Shown piece after piece: positions 8,102 through 17,230 of a DNA stretch of 64,000 bases. How positions within the stretch are numbered: position 1 is the stretch's first letter; each line of letters begins with the position of its first letter. Made by a program: the position numbers and the translations under genes. This DNA is from Neoroseomonas soli (GTDB lineage: Bacteria; Pseudomonadota; Alphaproteobacteria; Acetobacterales; Acetobacteraceae): the NCBI RefSeq assembly GCF_018129065.1, contig NZ_JAAEDM010000018.1:1-64000 (forward strand), given 5' to 3'. The notes under the pieces were generated by a model, which had not been told where the DNA came from, did no database searches, and saw only the letters and a list, made by a program, of their open reading frames with translations.

Positions 8102-9181
8102 CTAGGCCGCGTTCGCGGGCACGACGCTGGTCCAGTTGTGCGCGTCGTTGCTGCGCCCGTACTGGATGCCGACGATGGCGTCGTAGAGCTTCTGCGTCAC
8201 TTCGCCGGTCTGCCCGCCGTTGATGACCACGTCCTCGCCCTTGTAGCCGAGCGTGCCCACCGGCGAGACCACCGCCGCCGTGCCCGTGCCCCACATCTCG
8301 CGCAGGGTCCCGTTGCGGCCGGCTTCCATCACCTCGTCGATGGTGATCGGCCGCTCGCTGACCTTCAGGCCCCAGTCGCGCATCAGTTGCAGCGTGGAGG
8401 CGCGGGTGACGCCGTCGAGGATCGTGCCGGCGAGCGGCGGCGTGATCACCTCGTCGCCGATGCGGACCATGATGTTCATGGTGCCGACCTCGTCGAGGTA
8501 CTTGCGGTGCACGCCGTCCAGGTAGAGCACCTGGGTGTAGCCTTCCTTTTCCGCATCCCGCTGGCCGGCCAGGGACTGGGCGTAGTTCGCCGCCGTCTTG
8601 GCCTCCCCCGTGCCGCCCTTCACCGCGCGCACGTGCTTGTCGGTGGCAAGGATGCGCACCGGCTTCACGCCTTCCTTGTAGTAGGAGCCGACCGGCGAGA
8701 GGATGAGGAAGTAGAGGTAGTTGTGCGCCGGGTGAACGCCGAGCATCACGTCCGTCGCGATGATGGTCGGGCGCAGATACAGCGCCGTGCCGGCCTTGCG
8801 CGGCACCCAGTCCGCATCCACGCCGACCAGCGCGTCGAAGCTCTGGCGGATGATGTCCACCGGCAGGTCCGGCATGCACATGAGCTGGGCGGAGCGGTTG
8901 AAGCGCTCGGCATGGCGCTGGGCGCGGAACAGGCGGATCTGCCCGTCATCGCCGCGGAAGGCCTTGAGCCCGTCGAAGATCGCCTGGCCGTAGTGCAGCA
9001 CCGAGGTCGCGGGGTCGAGGCTGATCGGGCCATACGGCTCGATGCGCGGGTTGAACCAGCCCTTCCCTTCCTCATAGTTCATCAGGAACATGTGGTCCGT
9101 CATGACCTTGCCGAAGGACAGCGAATCATCCGCCGGCTTCTGCTTCGGCGAGGTGGTGCGCGTGATCGGGAACTGGCCCAT
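8102..9181 (-). CDS. ilvE: Branched-chain amino acid aminotransferase
   Basis: 359-residue class IV (fold type IV) PLP aminotransferase of the long BCAT type II form. The PLP lysine is K195 in KGGTGEAKTAANYA, and HYGQAIFDGLKAFRG and the phosphate-binding GTGTAAVVSPVG near the C-terminus are typical. It interconverts leucine, isoleucine and valine with their 2-oxo acids. AGGAAGG precedes the ATG. It is divergent from the petP-like gene; 150 bp separate the two starts, so the MarR-type protein or the response regulator could influence ilvE. Confidence 0.93.
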   Translation of the reverse strand: MGQFPITRTTSPKQKPADDSLSFGKVMTDHMFLMNYEEGKGWFNPRIEPYGPISLDPATSVLHYGQAIFDGLKAFRGDDGQIRLFRAQRHAERFNRSAQLMCMPDLPVDIIRQSFDALVGVDADWVPRKAGTALYLRPTIIATDVMLGVHPAHNYLYFLILSPVGSYYKEGVKPVRILATDKHVRAVKGGTGEAKTAANYAQSLAGQRDAEKEGYTQVLYLDGVHRKYLDEVGTMNIMVRIGDEVITPPLAGTILDGVTRASTLQLMRDWGLKVSERPITIDEVMEAGRNGTLREMWGTGTAAVVSPVGTLGYKGEDVVINGGQTGEVTQKLYDAIVGIQYGRSNDAHNWTSVVPANAA

Positions 9182-9331
9182 GCGGCGGATCCTTCCTGAT
9201 TCGTTATGCGTGCGGGCTGGCGATGCGGGCAGCAGCGACGACGAAAGAATGTTGCGTCAATGGCCAATAAGTTAGAATGACACGTCTGATCGGTCAATGA
9301 TACTGACCCAAGAGGAGGCCCACGGCAGCAC
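9182..9331. promoter_or_regulatory. Divergent promoter region ilvE / petP with palindrome
   Basis: This 150-bp space is clearly richer in A+T than its surroundings. GGTCA (9292-9296) and TGACC (9304-9308) form an inverted repeat just before the GAGGAGG ribosome site of the MarR-type gene. That is a plausible autoregulatory operator. TTGCGT near 9252 and TAGAAT near 9273 are a weak rightward promoter with short spacing. Confidence 0.4.
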
Positions 9332-9889
9332 ATGTCAGGCAGTCGCAGCGCGCAGATCGCGGACACCCCGGAACGCAGCACGCTGCCGGCCGGACGCAAC
9401 CTTCTCTTCCTGCGGGAGGAGGAACTGCGTCTCGCCCAGGACCTGCTCTATTTCGGCTACCGGGACTTCACCGCGGGCGCGGACGCGATCCTCGCCGAAC
9501 TCGGCATGGGCCGCGCGCACCATCGCGTGCTGCATTACGTCGGGCGCCGGCCAGGCATCACGGTGGGCGACCTGCTGGGTATCCTCGCCATCACAAAGCA
9601 GAGCCTCGGCCGCGTTCTGCAGCCGCTGGTCGAGGACGGCTACGTGACCCAGACGCCGGGACGCAACGACCGCCGCCAGCGCCTGCTGACGCTGACCGAG
9701 AAGGGGGCCGCGCTGGAGCGCCGTCTCTTCGAGCGCCAGCGCGAGACAGTGATGCAGGCCTACCGCGAGGCGGGCCCGGCCGCGGTGGAAGGCTTCCGCC
9801 GCGTGATGCGCGGGCTGATGGGCGAGCAGGCGCGGGCTGCCTGCGACCTGCTGGAAGGGCCGGCCGTCGCGCCGGGCACGACCCGATGA
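9332..9889 (+). CDS. petP: MarR-family regulator, PetP-like
   Basis: 185 residues. A MarR winged helix occupies about residues 60-145: MGRAHHRVLHYVGRRPGITV, then DLLGILAITKQSLGRVLQPL as the recognition region and the wing QTPGRNDRRQRLLTLT. AAGAGGAGG gives a strong ribosome site. Its stop overlaps the next start (ATGA, 9886-9889). The pairing of a MarR protein with an OmpR-type response regulator in this order is the petP-petR arrangement known from Rhodobacter and other alphaproteobacteria. The symbol is assigned by that arrangement and is moderately certain. Confidence 0.75.
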   Translation: MSGSRSAQIADTPERSTLPAGRNLLFLREEELRLAQDLLYFGYRDFTAGADAILAELGMGRAHHRVLHYVGRRPGITVGDLLGILAITKQSLGRVLQPLVEDGYVTQTPGRNDRRQRLLTLTEKGAALERRLFERQRETVMQAYREAGPAAVEGFRRVMRGLMGEQARAACDLLEGPAVAPGTTR

Positions 9890-10596
9890 ACGGATCGGCC
9901 GAGACCGCGCACCTTCTTGTCGTCGATGACGACGCCAGGCTGCGCGACCTCCTGCAGCGCTTCCTCACCGAGCAGGGCTTCCGCGTCACCGCGGTGGCGG
10001 ACGCGGCCGCGGCGCGGCGTTCCATCGCCGCCATGATGTTCGACCTGCTGGTGCTCGACGTCATGATGCCCGGCGAATCCGGCCTGGCACTGGCCGAATC
10101 CCTGCGCCGCGACGGCGACGAGGTGCCCATCCTGATGCTGACGGCGCGCGGCGCGCCGGAAGACCGCATCGCCGGCTTCGAGCACGGCGTGGACGACTAT
10201 CTGGCCAAGCCCTTCGACCCGCGCGAGCTCGCGCTGCGCATCCGCACCATCCTGCGCCGTGCCGCGCCGGCCTCCGCACCGCAACCGCTCTCCGCCGCGC
10301 CGGTCCAGCTCGGGCTGCGCTGGTTCGACATCGAGCGCGCCGAACTGCGCGGTCCGGAAGGCGTGGTGCGGCTGACGGGGGGCGAGGCTTCCCTGCTGCA
10401 GGCGCTCGCGCGCCGCGTGGGCGAGGTGCTGAGCCGCGAGGAGATCGGCGCCGCCCTCGGTACGCCCGAGGCGGGCGAGCGCGCGATCGACGTGCAGGTG
10501 ACGCGGCTGCGGCGCAAGATCGAGACCGATCCCCGCGAGCCGCGGTTCATCCAGACCATCCGGCACCGGGGGTACGTGTTGAGGCCGGGGCCGTGA
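9886..10596 (+). CDS. petR: OmpR-family response regulator, PetR-like
   Basis: 236 residues. The receiver domain (about 9-125) has the acidic pocket VVDDD at 12-16, the phosphoacceptor D58 (LLVLDVMMPGESG), the Thr of LMLTARG and the Lys of YLAKPFDP. The C-terminal winged helix (about 140-235) ends with VTRLRRKIETDP and IQTIRHRGYVLRP. It is coupled to the MarR gene. No histidine kinase gene is adjacent; the nearest is the EnvZ-like gene at 17231, a possible partner. Confidence 0.88.
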   Translation: MNGSAETAHLLVVDDDARLRDLLQRFLTEQGFRVTAVADAAAARRSIAAMMFDLLVLDVMMPGESGLALAESLRRDGDEVPILMLTARGAPEDRIAGFEHGVDDYLAKPFDPRELALRIRTILRRAAPASAPQPLSAAPVQLGLRWFDIERAELRGPEGVVRLTGGEASLLQALARRVGEVLSREEIGAALGTPEAGERAIDVQVTRLRRKIETDPREPRFIQTIRHRGYVLRPGP

Positions 10597-10604
10597 GGGG
10601 AAGG

Positions 10605-10670
10605 GAAGGTCGGGGGGAGGGGAACCTCCCCCGAACCCCCTCCCTTCTTTGGCTTTTGGGGACTGACGGC
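10605..10670 (+). repeat. C-rich intergenic repeat, copy 1
   Basis: GAAGGTCGGGGGGAGGGGAA begins an element that contains the hairpin GGGGGAGG / CCTCCCCC and ends in CCCTTCTTTGGCTTTTGG. The same element is found at 28539-28593 and, inverted, at 28609-28661. It lies just downstream of the petR stop, where the hairpin could end transcription. The remaining 200 bp up to the MocR gene hold no gene that I can support. Confidence 0.65.
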
Positions 10671-10869
10671 GGCGGGTGGTGCCGGGGATCCGGAAGGGCC
10701 GTCCAGCGCGTGCGCGACAACTCTGAATTCGCAACACAGCCGCGCGCGTAGGGCTCCGCGATCCCGCACTTCGCTGGTGCGGGTTGCTTGAGGAGGCACC
10801 GGGCTCGCCACGGCAGCAGTTCGTGGCTTGTCCTGCCCATGGCCACCACCAGGCATCTGGGATGAAGAC

Positions 10870-12336
10870 ATGGTCCGCTTCGATCTGGAGAGCCAGGGCG
10901 ACGTACCGCGCCAAGCGGCATTGCGGCGCGCCATTGTCGCCGCCATTGAAACGGCGCGGCTTGCCCCCGGGCAGGCGCTGCCCTCCTCCCGGGAACTCGC
11001 GCAAAGCCACGGGCTGGCGCGCAACACCGTGGTCGCGGTCTATGAGGACCTCATCGCGCGCGGCCTGCTGCACAGCGTGCCGCGGCGGGGCGTCTTTGTC
11101 GCGGCCGGCGCGGCGTCAGCCCCGGCCCGCGACGCGCCGCCGCCATCACCGGCGACGCCCGGCTGGACCGAGCGCCTGCAACGCCGTCCGTCGCTCCAGC
11201 GGAACATCGTCAAGCCGAGGGACTGGCAGCGCTACCCGTACCCCTTCATCTACGGCCAGGTTGATCCTGGCCTCTTCCCGCTCGCCGCCTGGCGCGCCTG
11301 CTCGCGCGATGCCCTCGGCCGCAATGCGGTCAACTGGTGGGTCGCGGACCACATCGCGGAGGACGACCCGCTCCTCATCGAGCAGTTGCGGCGCCATGTG
11401 CTGCCCCGCCGCGGCATCCTGGCGCGGGAGGACGAGATCCTGACGACGCTCGGCTCGCAGGAAGGCTTCTACCTCGTCGCCCAATTGCTGTTCGGGCCGG
11501 GCACCACGGTGGGGGTGGAGGATCCCGGCTATCCCGACGCCCGCAATATCGCCGTCCTGCACGCCGGCGCGGTACGCCATCTGCCCGTGGACGCGGAGGG
11601 CCTGGTGCCGGGGCCATCGCTGGACGGTCTCGACGCCCTCATTCTCTCACCCGGCCACCACTGCCCGACCATGGCCCCGCTGTCGCCGGCGCGGCGGCGC
11701 ACGCTGCTCGAATGGGCGAGGCAGTCGGGCGCCGTGTTGATCGAGGACGACTACGAAGGCGACCTCGGCGACGGTGGGCCCGCGCTCTGTGCGCAGGACC
11801 GTGCGGGCTGCGTCCTTCACCTCGGCAGCTTTTCCAAGGTTCTTGCACCGGGCGTGCGGCTCGGCTTCCTGGTGGGCCCGGCGCCCTTCATCGCCGAGGC
11901 GCGCGCGCTTCGGCGCCTGATGCATCGGAACACGCCGCTCGTCGTGCAGCGCACCGCCGCCCTGTTCCTGGCCGAGGGGCATTATGACGGCCTGATCGCG
12001 AAGCTGCGCGAGGCAGAGCACGAACGACGCATGGCGTTGCGGAACGCCGTGCGGCAGCATCTGCCGGCTTTCGGCATGGCCGAGCATGCCGAAGGTAGTG
12101 CGCTCTGGCTGCGCTGCCCGCCCGGCATCGGTGCGGATGCATTGTGCGCCGCTGCCGCCGGGGGCGGCGTGCTGGTCGAACCCGGCGGTGTGTTCTTCGC
12201 CGATCCCGCCACGGCCCCCGACTGCATCCGCCTTGGCATCTCCGCCATTCCGGCGGAACGGATCGAGCCGGGCATCATGCGGCTTGCGGCCTGTGCGCGG
12301 ATCCTCGCCGACCGCCATGAGGCGCCGGCGCCGTAG
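10870..12336 (+). CDS. MocR-type regulator: GntR winged helix fused to aminotransferase-like domain
   Basis: 489 residues. The N-terminal winged helix is at about 5-75 (ALPSSRELAQSHGLARNTVV, wing PRRGVFVA). A proline-rich linker at 80-100 leads to a fold type I aminotransferase-like domain with the D294-Y pair (LIEDDYEGDLGD) and the PLP lysine K323 (LGSFSKVLAPGVRLG). MocR proteins use bound PLP as co-effector and usually control a neighbouring metabolic or transport gene. The TauE-like permease is convergent (ends 12343), so the target is not obvious. A second in-frame ATG at 10828 would add 14 residues. Confidence 0.87.
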   Translation: MVRFDLESQGDVPRQAALRRAIVAAIETARLAPGQALPSSRELAQSHGLARNTVVAVYEDLIARGLLHSVPRRGVFVAAGAASAPARDAPPPSPATPGWTERLQRRPSLQRNIVKPRDWQRYPYPFIYGQVDPGLFPLAAWRACSRDALGRNAVNWWVADHIAEDDPLLIEQLRRHVLPRRGILAREDEILTTLGSQEGFYLVAQLLFGPGTTVGVEDPGYPDARNIAVLHAGAVRHLPVDAEGLVPGPSLDGLDALILSPGHHCPTMAPLSPARRRTLLEWARQSGAVLIEDDYEGDLGDGGPALCAQDRAGCVLHLGSFSKVLAPGVRLGFLVGPAPFIAEARALRRLMHRNTPLVVQRTAALFLAEGHYDGLIAKLREAEHERRMALRNAVRQHLPAFGMAEHAEGSALWLRCPPGIGADALCAAAAGGGVLVEPGGVFFADPATAPDCIRLGISAIPAERIEPGIMRLAACARILADRHEAPAP

Positions 12337-12342
12337 CGGCAT

Positions 12343-13101
12343 TCAGCCCCAGATATCGGCCGCGGCGCGCAAGGCCGAGAGCAGGCTGGCGGCCAGCAGC
12401 ACGAGGATGCTGACACGACGGTAGGCGTGCTGGCGATCCTCGCGGAACTGGCGCGCGCCGATCGCCTGGCCGACGAACAATGCCGGGAGCAGCCAGGCGG
12501 TCAGCAGCAACACTTCCCCGGTGACGAGGCCGGAGGCCGCCGCAAGGCCTGCACCGATCACGTCCGCCAGCAGGAAGTAGAGCAGCAGCGAGGCGCGCCC
12601 TATCGCGATCGCGCCCGGCGAGGCGAGGAAGAACAACACCACCGGCGGCCCGCTCATGGCTGCGCCGCCGTTCAGCACGCCCGAAACCATGCCTGCCGCC
12701 ACTGCCATGCGGCGCCCCGGGGGATGGCGGAAGCGCAGGCCGGCGCTCATCAGAAGCGCGGTGGCGAGCACCACCGCGGCGATGGCAAGTCGCATCACTT
12801 CCGTAGGCAGGAGCGACAGCCCGTACAGGCCCAACGGCGTGCCGAGCACCGCGCCCCCCGTCAGCATGAGCACGATGCGCCACTGCGCCTGCCGCCACAC
12901 CTTCGGCAGCAACTGCGCGCTCGCCACGACCTCGAGCAGCAGGACCAGGGGAACGGCGACGATCGGCGCCAGCACCAGGCTCAGCAACGGCACCGCCACG
13001 AGGGCGAAGCCGAAGCCGGTGAAGCCCCGCAGCACCGCCACGGCGAAGACCATGGCGGCGCAGACCGCCGCGGTCGGCGACAATAGGCTCGTCACATCCA
13101 T
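12343..13101 (-). CDS. TSUP/TauE-SafE family membrane permease
   Basis: 252 residues with about seven to eight hydrophobic segments. The N-terminal repeat carries FTGFGFALVAVPLL and the second half carries SGVLNGGAAMSGPPVVLFFL, the pseudo-symmetric signature of the TSUP family, which exports or imports sulfite, sulfoacetate or other small organic anions. It is the last gene of a minus-strand run after the Bug receptor (28-bp gap), CobW-like GTPase and amidohydrolase. Direction of transport and substrate cannot be read from sequence. Confidence 0.82.
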   Translation of the reverse strand: MDVTSLLSPTAAVCAAMVFAVAVLRGFTGFGFALVAVPLLSLVLAPIVAVPLVLLLEVVASAQLLPKVWRQAQWRIVLMLTGGAVLGTPLGLYGLSLLPTEVMRLAIAAVVLATALLMSAGLRFRHPPGRRMAVAAGMVSGVLNGGAAMSGPPVVLFFLASPGAIAIGRASLLLYFLLADVIGAGLAAASGLVTGEVLLLTAWLLPALFVGQAIGARQFREDRQHAYRRVSILVLLAASLLSALRAAADIWG

Positions 13102-13129
13102 GTCGCCGCCGTTCGTCCGTTGCGCCCGG

Positions 13130-14101
13130 TCAGTCCATCGTCACATTCGCGGCGCGGGCGACGGCGCCCCAGGTTTCGACATCGCGCCGGAACTGCGCGG
13201 TCCACTCGGGCGCGGTCAGCGGCGGCTCGACCGGAATGGAACCGCCCGCGACGATCGCCGCCCGCACCTCGGGCAGGTTCGCCGCGCGCACGAAGGCGGC
13301 GTTCAGGCGATCGACCATCGGCTGCGGCGTGCCGGCGGGCGCGAAGGCCGCATGCCAGCCGACGGCGTCGAACGGCACGCCCGCCTCGGACAGCGTCGGT
13401 ATCTCGGGAAGCGCCGCGGCACGGCGCGGGCCGGTGATGGCGAGCGCCTTCAGCCGGCCGGCGGCGACATGCGGCGCCATGGACACGACATCGAAGATGC
13501 CGACGGTCAGTTGCCCGGACAGCAGGTCCGGCATGGCCTGCGCGCCGCCGCGATAGGGTGCGTGCGTCATGCGCACACCGGCGTGCTGCTGGATGCTCTC
13601 GCCCACGAGATGCGGCGGCGTGCCGTTGCCGAAGGAGGCGAAGATCACGCCGTCAGGCTCCCGCCGCGCCTGGGCGATCAGGTCGGTGATGCTGTTGAGC
13701 GGGCTCTCGGGGCGCGTGACCACCAGCAGGGGCACCAGCGCGAGCTGCGCCACGCCGACGAGGTCCTGCACCGGATCGAAGGGGAGCCGGGTGTAGACGG
13801 AAGGGGCGATGGCAAGCCCGCCGGCGGTCACCAGCACGGTGTAGCCATCCTTCGGCGCGCGGGCGGCGGCCTCGGCGCCGATCAGCCCGCCGGCGCCGGG
13901 GCGGTTGTCCACCACGACGGGCTGGCCGAGGTCGCTGCGCATCTTCTCCGCCACCAGCCGAGCGACGATGTCGCCGCCGCCCCCCGGCGGATACGGATAG
14001 ATGATGCGGATGGGCCGCGTCGGAAAGGTTCCCTGGGCCTGGGCGGTGCCGGCGCCGGCAAGAGCGGTCGCACCGAGAGCGAGAAGGTGACGGCGATGCA
14101 T
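13130..14101 (-). CDS. Bug-family periplasmic receptor (tripartite tricarboxylate type)
   Basis: 323 residues. The N-terminus MHRRHLLALGATALAGAGTA ends in AQA, a signal with a twin-Arg-like R-R start. The mature protein begins FPTRPIRIIYPYPPGGGGD, the Bug consensus, followed by PVVVDNRPGAGG and a late GVPFDAVGWHAAFAPAGTP. Bug proteins bind carboxylated compounds for TctAB permeases, but no tctA/tctB is nearby, so it may be an orphan receptor or work with the TauE-like permease gene downstream. The start at 14101 follows AAGGGA; the longer frame to 14188 has no signal peptide. Confidence 0.88.
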   Translation of the reverse strand: MHRRHLLALGATALAGAGTAQAQGTFPTRPIRIIYPYPPGGGGDIVARLVAEKMRSDLGQPVVVDNRPGAGGLIGAEAAARAPKDGYTVLVTAGGLAIAPSVYTRLPFDPVQDLVGVAQLALVPLLVVTRPESPLNSITDLIAQARREPDGVIFASFGNGTPPHLVGESIQQHAGVRMTHAPYRGGAQAMPDLLSGQLTVGIFDVVSMAPHVAAGRLKALAITGPRRAAALPEIPTLSEAGVPFDAVGWHAAFAPAGTPQPMVDRLNAAFVRAANLPEVRAAIVAGGSIPVEPPLTAPEWTAQFRRDVETWGAVARAANVTMD

Positions 14102-14120
14102 GGTCGTTCCCTTGGGTTGT

Positions 14121-15074
14121 TCAGCGCGGAATCTGCAGCGCCTGGACCGGCGTGAGGCCCAGGGGGCGGAATGCTTCGGCCGCGGCATCCGTGCCGGCCG
14201 TGCCGATCAGCACCAGCGCCTCGGCGGCGCCGGTCGGCAGCGGGTGGGGGGCGATCTCGGTGCGCCGGCCGACGCGCTGCACGAGCCAGGCCCGGCCCGT
14301 CTCGCCGGCCATGCGGAGCAGGCCCTTGGCGCGCAGCACCGGCGCCGGCAGGCGATCGAGCGCGGCGCGGAGTTCCGCTTCGGCCAGGGGGCGTGACGGG
14401 CGCAGCGTCACCGTCTCGAACAGCGAGGCATGGCGGGCCGGGCGCGAAGGGCCGAGGCGGCGATCCGCGCCGGTTTCGCCGAGCACCACCTCCGGCGGCA
14501 CCGCGCCGTGCGAGACGGTCAGCAGGCGCGCCTTCGGCGCCAGTTCCGCCAGGGCGGCGCGAGCGGCCTCGATGCTCTCCGCCGGCGCCAGGTCCGGCTT
14601 GGTGAGGAAGAGCAGATCCGCCGCCTGCAGCTGGCGCCGGGCGGTCTCGCCCACGAGCGGGTCCGTCAGCAGGGCCGTGATGCCCGACGCATCGGCCAGC
14701 ACCACGACGCCGGCAAGCACGAGGTCCGGGTCGATCAGCGCGATCTCGGCGATGCGCCAGGGATCGGCGACGCCGCTTGCCTCCACCACGATGTGCTCGG
14801 GTGTCGGGCGGCGCGCCAGGATGGTGGCAATGCCCCGGCCGAGATCGTCGCCCATCGCGCAGCAGACGCAGCCATTGCTGAGGGCGATGGTGTCGCCCTC
14901 CCGCGCCACGATCAGGCTGGCGTCGATGTTCACCGCGCCGAAGTCGTTCACCAGCACCGCGAGCCGCGCCCCGCCCGGCTCGGCCAGCAGCGCGTTCACC
15001 AGCGTGGTCTTGCCTGCCCCGAGGAAGCCGCCGATGACGGTGAGCGGGACGCGCAGCCCCGCATTGATCCTCAT
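14121..15074 (-). CDS. CobW/COG0523-family GTPase, putative metal chaperone
   Basis: 317 residues. P-loop G15-GFLGAGKTTLV, metal-binding C69-V-C71-C72 (SNGCVCCAMGDD), Walker B-like VVEASGVADP and the guanine motif as FLTKPDLAP in place of NKxD. The C-terminal CobW domain begins near residue 215. Family members load zinc, cobalt or nickel into target proteins. Its ATG overlaps the stop of the amidohydrolase gene (15071-15074), which suggests it serves that metalloenzyme. The T-K-P-D replacement of the NKxD motif is seen in many COG0523 proteins. Confidence 0.85.
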   Translation of the reverse strand: MRINAGLRVPLTVIGGFLGAGKTTLVNALLAEPGGARLAVLVNDFGAVNIDASLIVAREGDTIALSNGCVCCAMGDDLGRGIATILARRPTPEHIVVEASGVADPWRIAEIALIDPDLVLAGVVVLADASGITALLTDPLVGETARRQLQAADLLFLTKPDLAPAESIEAARAALAELAPKARLLTVSHGAVPPEVVLGETGADRRLGPSRPARHASLFETVTLRPSRPLAEAELRAALDRLPAPVLRAKGLLRMAGETGRAWLVQRVGRRTEIAPHPLPTGAAEALVLIGTAGTDAAAEAFRPLGLTPVQALQIPR

Positions 15075-16711
15075 GCCGCGACCGGGAAGGGGCGGCCGCC
15101 GAGCACGGTGCCCCAGACCTTCACGTCCTTCAGCCGCTCCGGCGCGACTTCCAGCGGGTCGTCCTGCAGCACGCAGAAATCGGCGGCCTTGCCGACTTCG
15201 ATGCTGCCGATCTCATGGTCGAGCTTCAGCGTCCAGGCAGCGCCGAGGGTGATCGCGCGCAGCGCCATCGGCACGCTGATGCGTTCCTCCGGTCCCAGCA
15301 CGCGGCCCTTCGCCGTCAGGCGGTTCACCGCGCACCAGGCGGTGAAGAGCGGCCCGATCGGCGTCACCGGCGCGTCGGAGTGGATGGCGAAGTTGACGCC
15401 GCTCGTCGCCGCGGTGCGCGCCGCGTTGATGCGGCGGGCGCGGTCGGGGCCCATGGTGTGCGCCCAGTGCTCCTCGCCCCAGTAGTAGACATGGTTGCTG
15501 AAGAGATTTGCGCAGATGCCGAGGGCGGCCATGCGACGGAACTGCGCCGCATCCGCCATCTGGCAATGCTGCAGCGTGTGGCGGTGGTCGAGGCGCGGCG
15601 TCCGCTGGAGGGCGCGGTCGATCGCGCCGATCATCACCTCGATCGCCTCGTCGCCATTGGTGTGGATGTGGCACTGGACCCCGGCGGCGTGGTAGGCGTC
15701 CAGGTAGTCCGCCAGCACCTCCGGCGCCATGTTCCACACGCCGTTCGGCCGTCCGCCCATATAGCCCGGCCAGCGAAGGCGCCCCGAGAAGCCCTGGATG
15801 GATCCGTCGGTCATCAGCTTGACCATGCCGAAGCGCAGCCGGTCGGTGCTGCGGCCGCGGAGGCGCAGGATCTTCGCGACGCCCTCCTCGATCGCCATCG
15901 CCTGGCCGTTCATCGCCGGCACGAGGCGGATCGGGAAATCCTCTTCGGCCGTGACGCGCAGGTAGTTGTCAACGGCGGCGTCGGGCAATGCGCTGAACAG
16001 GTCGGTCGCGGTGGTGACGCCCGTGCGGTTCGCCGCCATGCCGAAGCGACGCAGCGTCTGCGGGTTTTCCAGCGCCTCGTAGAACGGGTTCCCCACCACC
16101 TTGTGGGCCATGTACTTGGCCGCCATCTCGGCCAGTTCGCCGGTCGGCTCGCCCTGCGCATCGCGCACCACGCCGGCGACCTCCGTCGCGGCGGTGATGC
16201 CAGCGCGGCGCAGGATCACGCTGTTGACGTTCAGCACATGGCCATTGGAGTGCAGGATCAGGATCGGCCGCGTCGTCGAGACGCGGTCGAGGTCGGCGGC
16301 GACGACGCGGCGCGTGCCGAAGAAGATGGGATCGAAGCCCCAGGCGAAGAGCGGTGCTTCCGGATCGGCCATGGCGCGGTCGGCCTCGATCAGCCGCTGG
16401 ATCATCGCTTCGATGCTGTCGCAGCCGGACCAGCGCCGCCCCTCGGGATCGGTGCGGGCGTGGAAGCCGGTGTAGGTGAAGGACCAGACACCCCCTTCCA
16501 TGGCGTGGCTGTGGCCCTCGACCAGGCCGGGCATCAGCACCAGGTCGCGGAAGCGGTCGTCGCGGCGCACGGGGCCCCAGGCGGAGGTCTCGGCCTCCCC
16601 GCCCACGGCCAGCACCCGGCCGTCGCGCACGGCGACATGGGTCGCCTCGGGGCACGAGGGATCCATGGTGATGATCTTGCGTGCACGGAAGACAACGATG
16701 TCCTCGGCCAT
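15071..16711 (-). CDS. Metal-dependent amidohydrolase (YtcJ-like)
   Basis: 546-residue protein of the COG1574 branch of the amidohydrolase superfamily. The metal-binding HxH is H67-S-H69 (PGLVEGHSHAMEGG). Later conserved pieces are ILHSNGHVLNVNS, CHIHTNGDEAIEV, the HTLQHCQM histidines and NFAIHSDAPVTP, carrying the last metal aspartate. The family hydrolyses C-N or C-O bonds in small molecules, often as exoenzyme-like amidases. The start at 16711 follows GGGAGAAG and fits family length; an upstream ATG at 16867 would add a region unlike the family. First gene of the amidohydrolase, CobW-like GTPase, Bug, TauE-like run. Confidence 0.87.
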   Translation of the reverse strand: MAEDIVVFRARKIITMDPSCPEATHVAVRDGRVLAVGGEAETSAWGPVRRDDRFRDLVLMPGLVEGHSHAMEGGVWSFTYTGFHARTDPEGRRWSGCDSIEAMIQRLIEADRAMADPEAPLFAWGFDPIFFGTRRVVAADLDRVSTTRPILILHSNGHVLNVNSVILRRAGITAATEVAGVVRDAQGEPTGELAEMAAKYMAHKVVGNPFYEALENPQTLRRFGMAANRTGVTTATDLFSALPDAAVDNYLRVTAEEDFPIRLVPAMNGQAMAIEEGVAKILRLRGRSTDRLRFGMVKLMTDGSIQGFSGRLRWPGYMGGRPNGVWNMAPEVLADYLDAYHAAGVQCHIHTNGDEAIEVMIGAIDRALQRTPRLDHRHTLQHCQMADAAQFRRMAALGICANLFSNHVYYWGEEHWAHTMGPDRARRINAARTAATSGVNFAIHSDAPVTPIGPLFTAWCAVNRLTAKGRVLGPEERISVPMALRAITLGAAWTLKLDHEIGSIEVGKAADFCVLQDDPLEVAPERLKDVKVWGTVLGGRPFPVAA

Positions 16712-17230
16712 GGTCGGCGCTTCTCCCTGCCCCGCGGGAAACAGGGCTTGCGCGGCTTCTAGGCGGGGGATCGGACGGCTGGCTTGGGCCAGGGCGCCGC
16801 AATGCATGGTGCCAGGGCAGGCGCCGCGCCCGGGGCCATGGCGGTTCGGCGCCGTGCCGCCGCCCATGCCACCCGTCTGCCCCCCGTATCGTCCGCAGGT
16901 GCAGGGAATCGCGGGCGATCAAAGCGACTGGACTTCTTTCCGGGTCTGGGCTCAGTCACGCCCGACAGTCGATGGCCGGGACGAGACGCACGGCCGCGAG
17001 GAACTGCCGGAGGCCGCACACCCTGATCGAGAAGGTGATTGTCTGCCTGCCGGACCGCCCCGGCGCCACGCCGCGCATCGGGCTGATCGGCGACCGCATG
17101 GCACGCTTCGAGCCGGCGACGTGACGCGATGACTGGAGGGAGCGCCCTTGGCACAAGCCGCACGGCCACGCTTGCGGGTTCCGCTGAAGGGGGAGTACGG
17201 GGGGAGGTCCCTGCCTCCGACCGTCCCCGC
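16712..17230. other. Intergenic region with a doubtful 50-residue ORF
   Basis: 519 bp between the amidohydrolase and the kinase genes. A plus-strand ORF at 16972-17124 would encode 50 residues ending IEKVIVCLPDRPGATPRIGL and GDRMARFEPAT. It lacks a convincing ribosome site and resembles nothing I know. The stretch 17175-17225 contains a partial inverted copy of the C-rich intergenic repeat (GGGGGAGTACGGGGGGAGG). The rest holds promoters for the two divergent genes that I cannot define. Confidence 0.3.

Noticed and set aside
16972-17124. 50-codon plus-strand ORF before the kinase
   Set aside because: No convincing ribosome site and no recognisable feature; kept only as a note in the intergenic entry.
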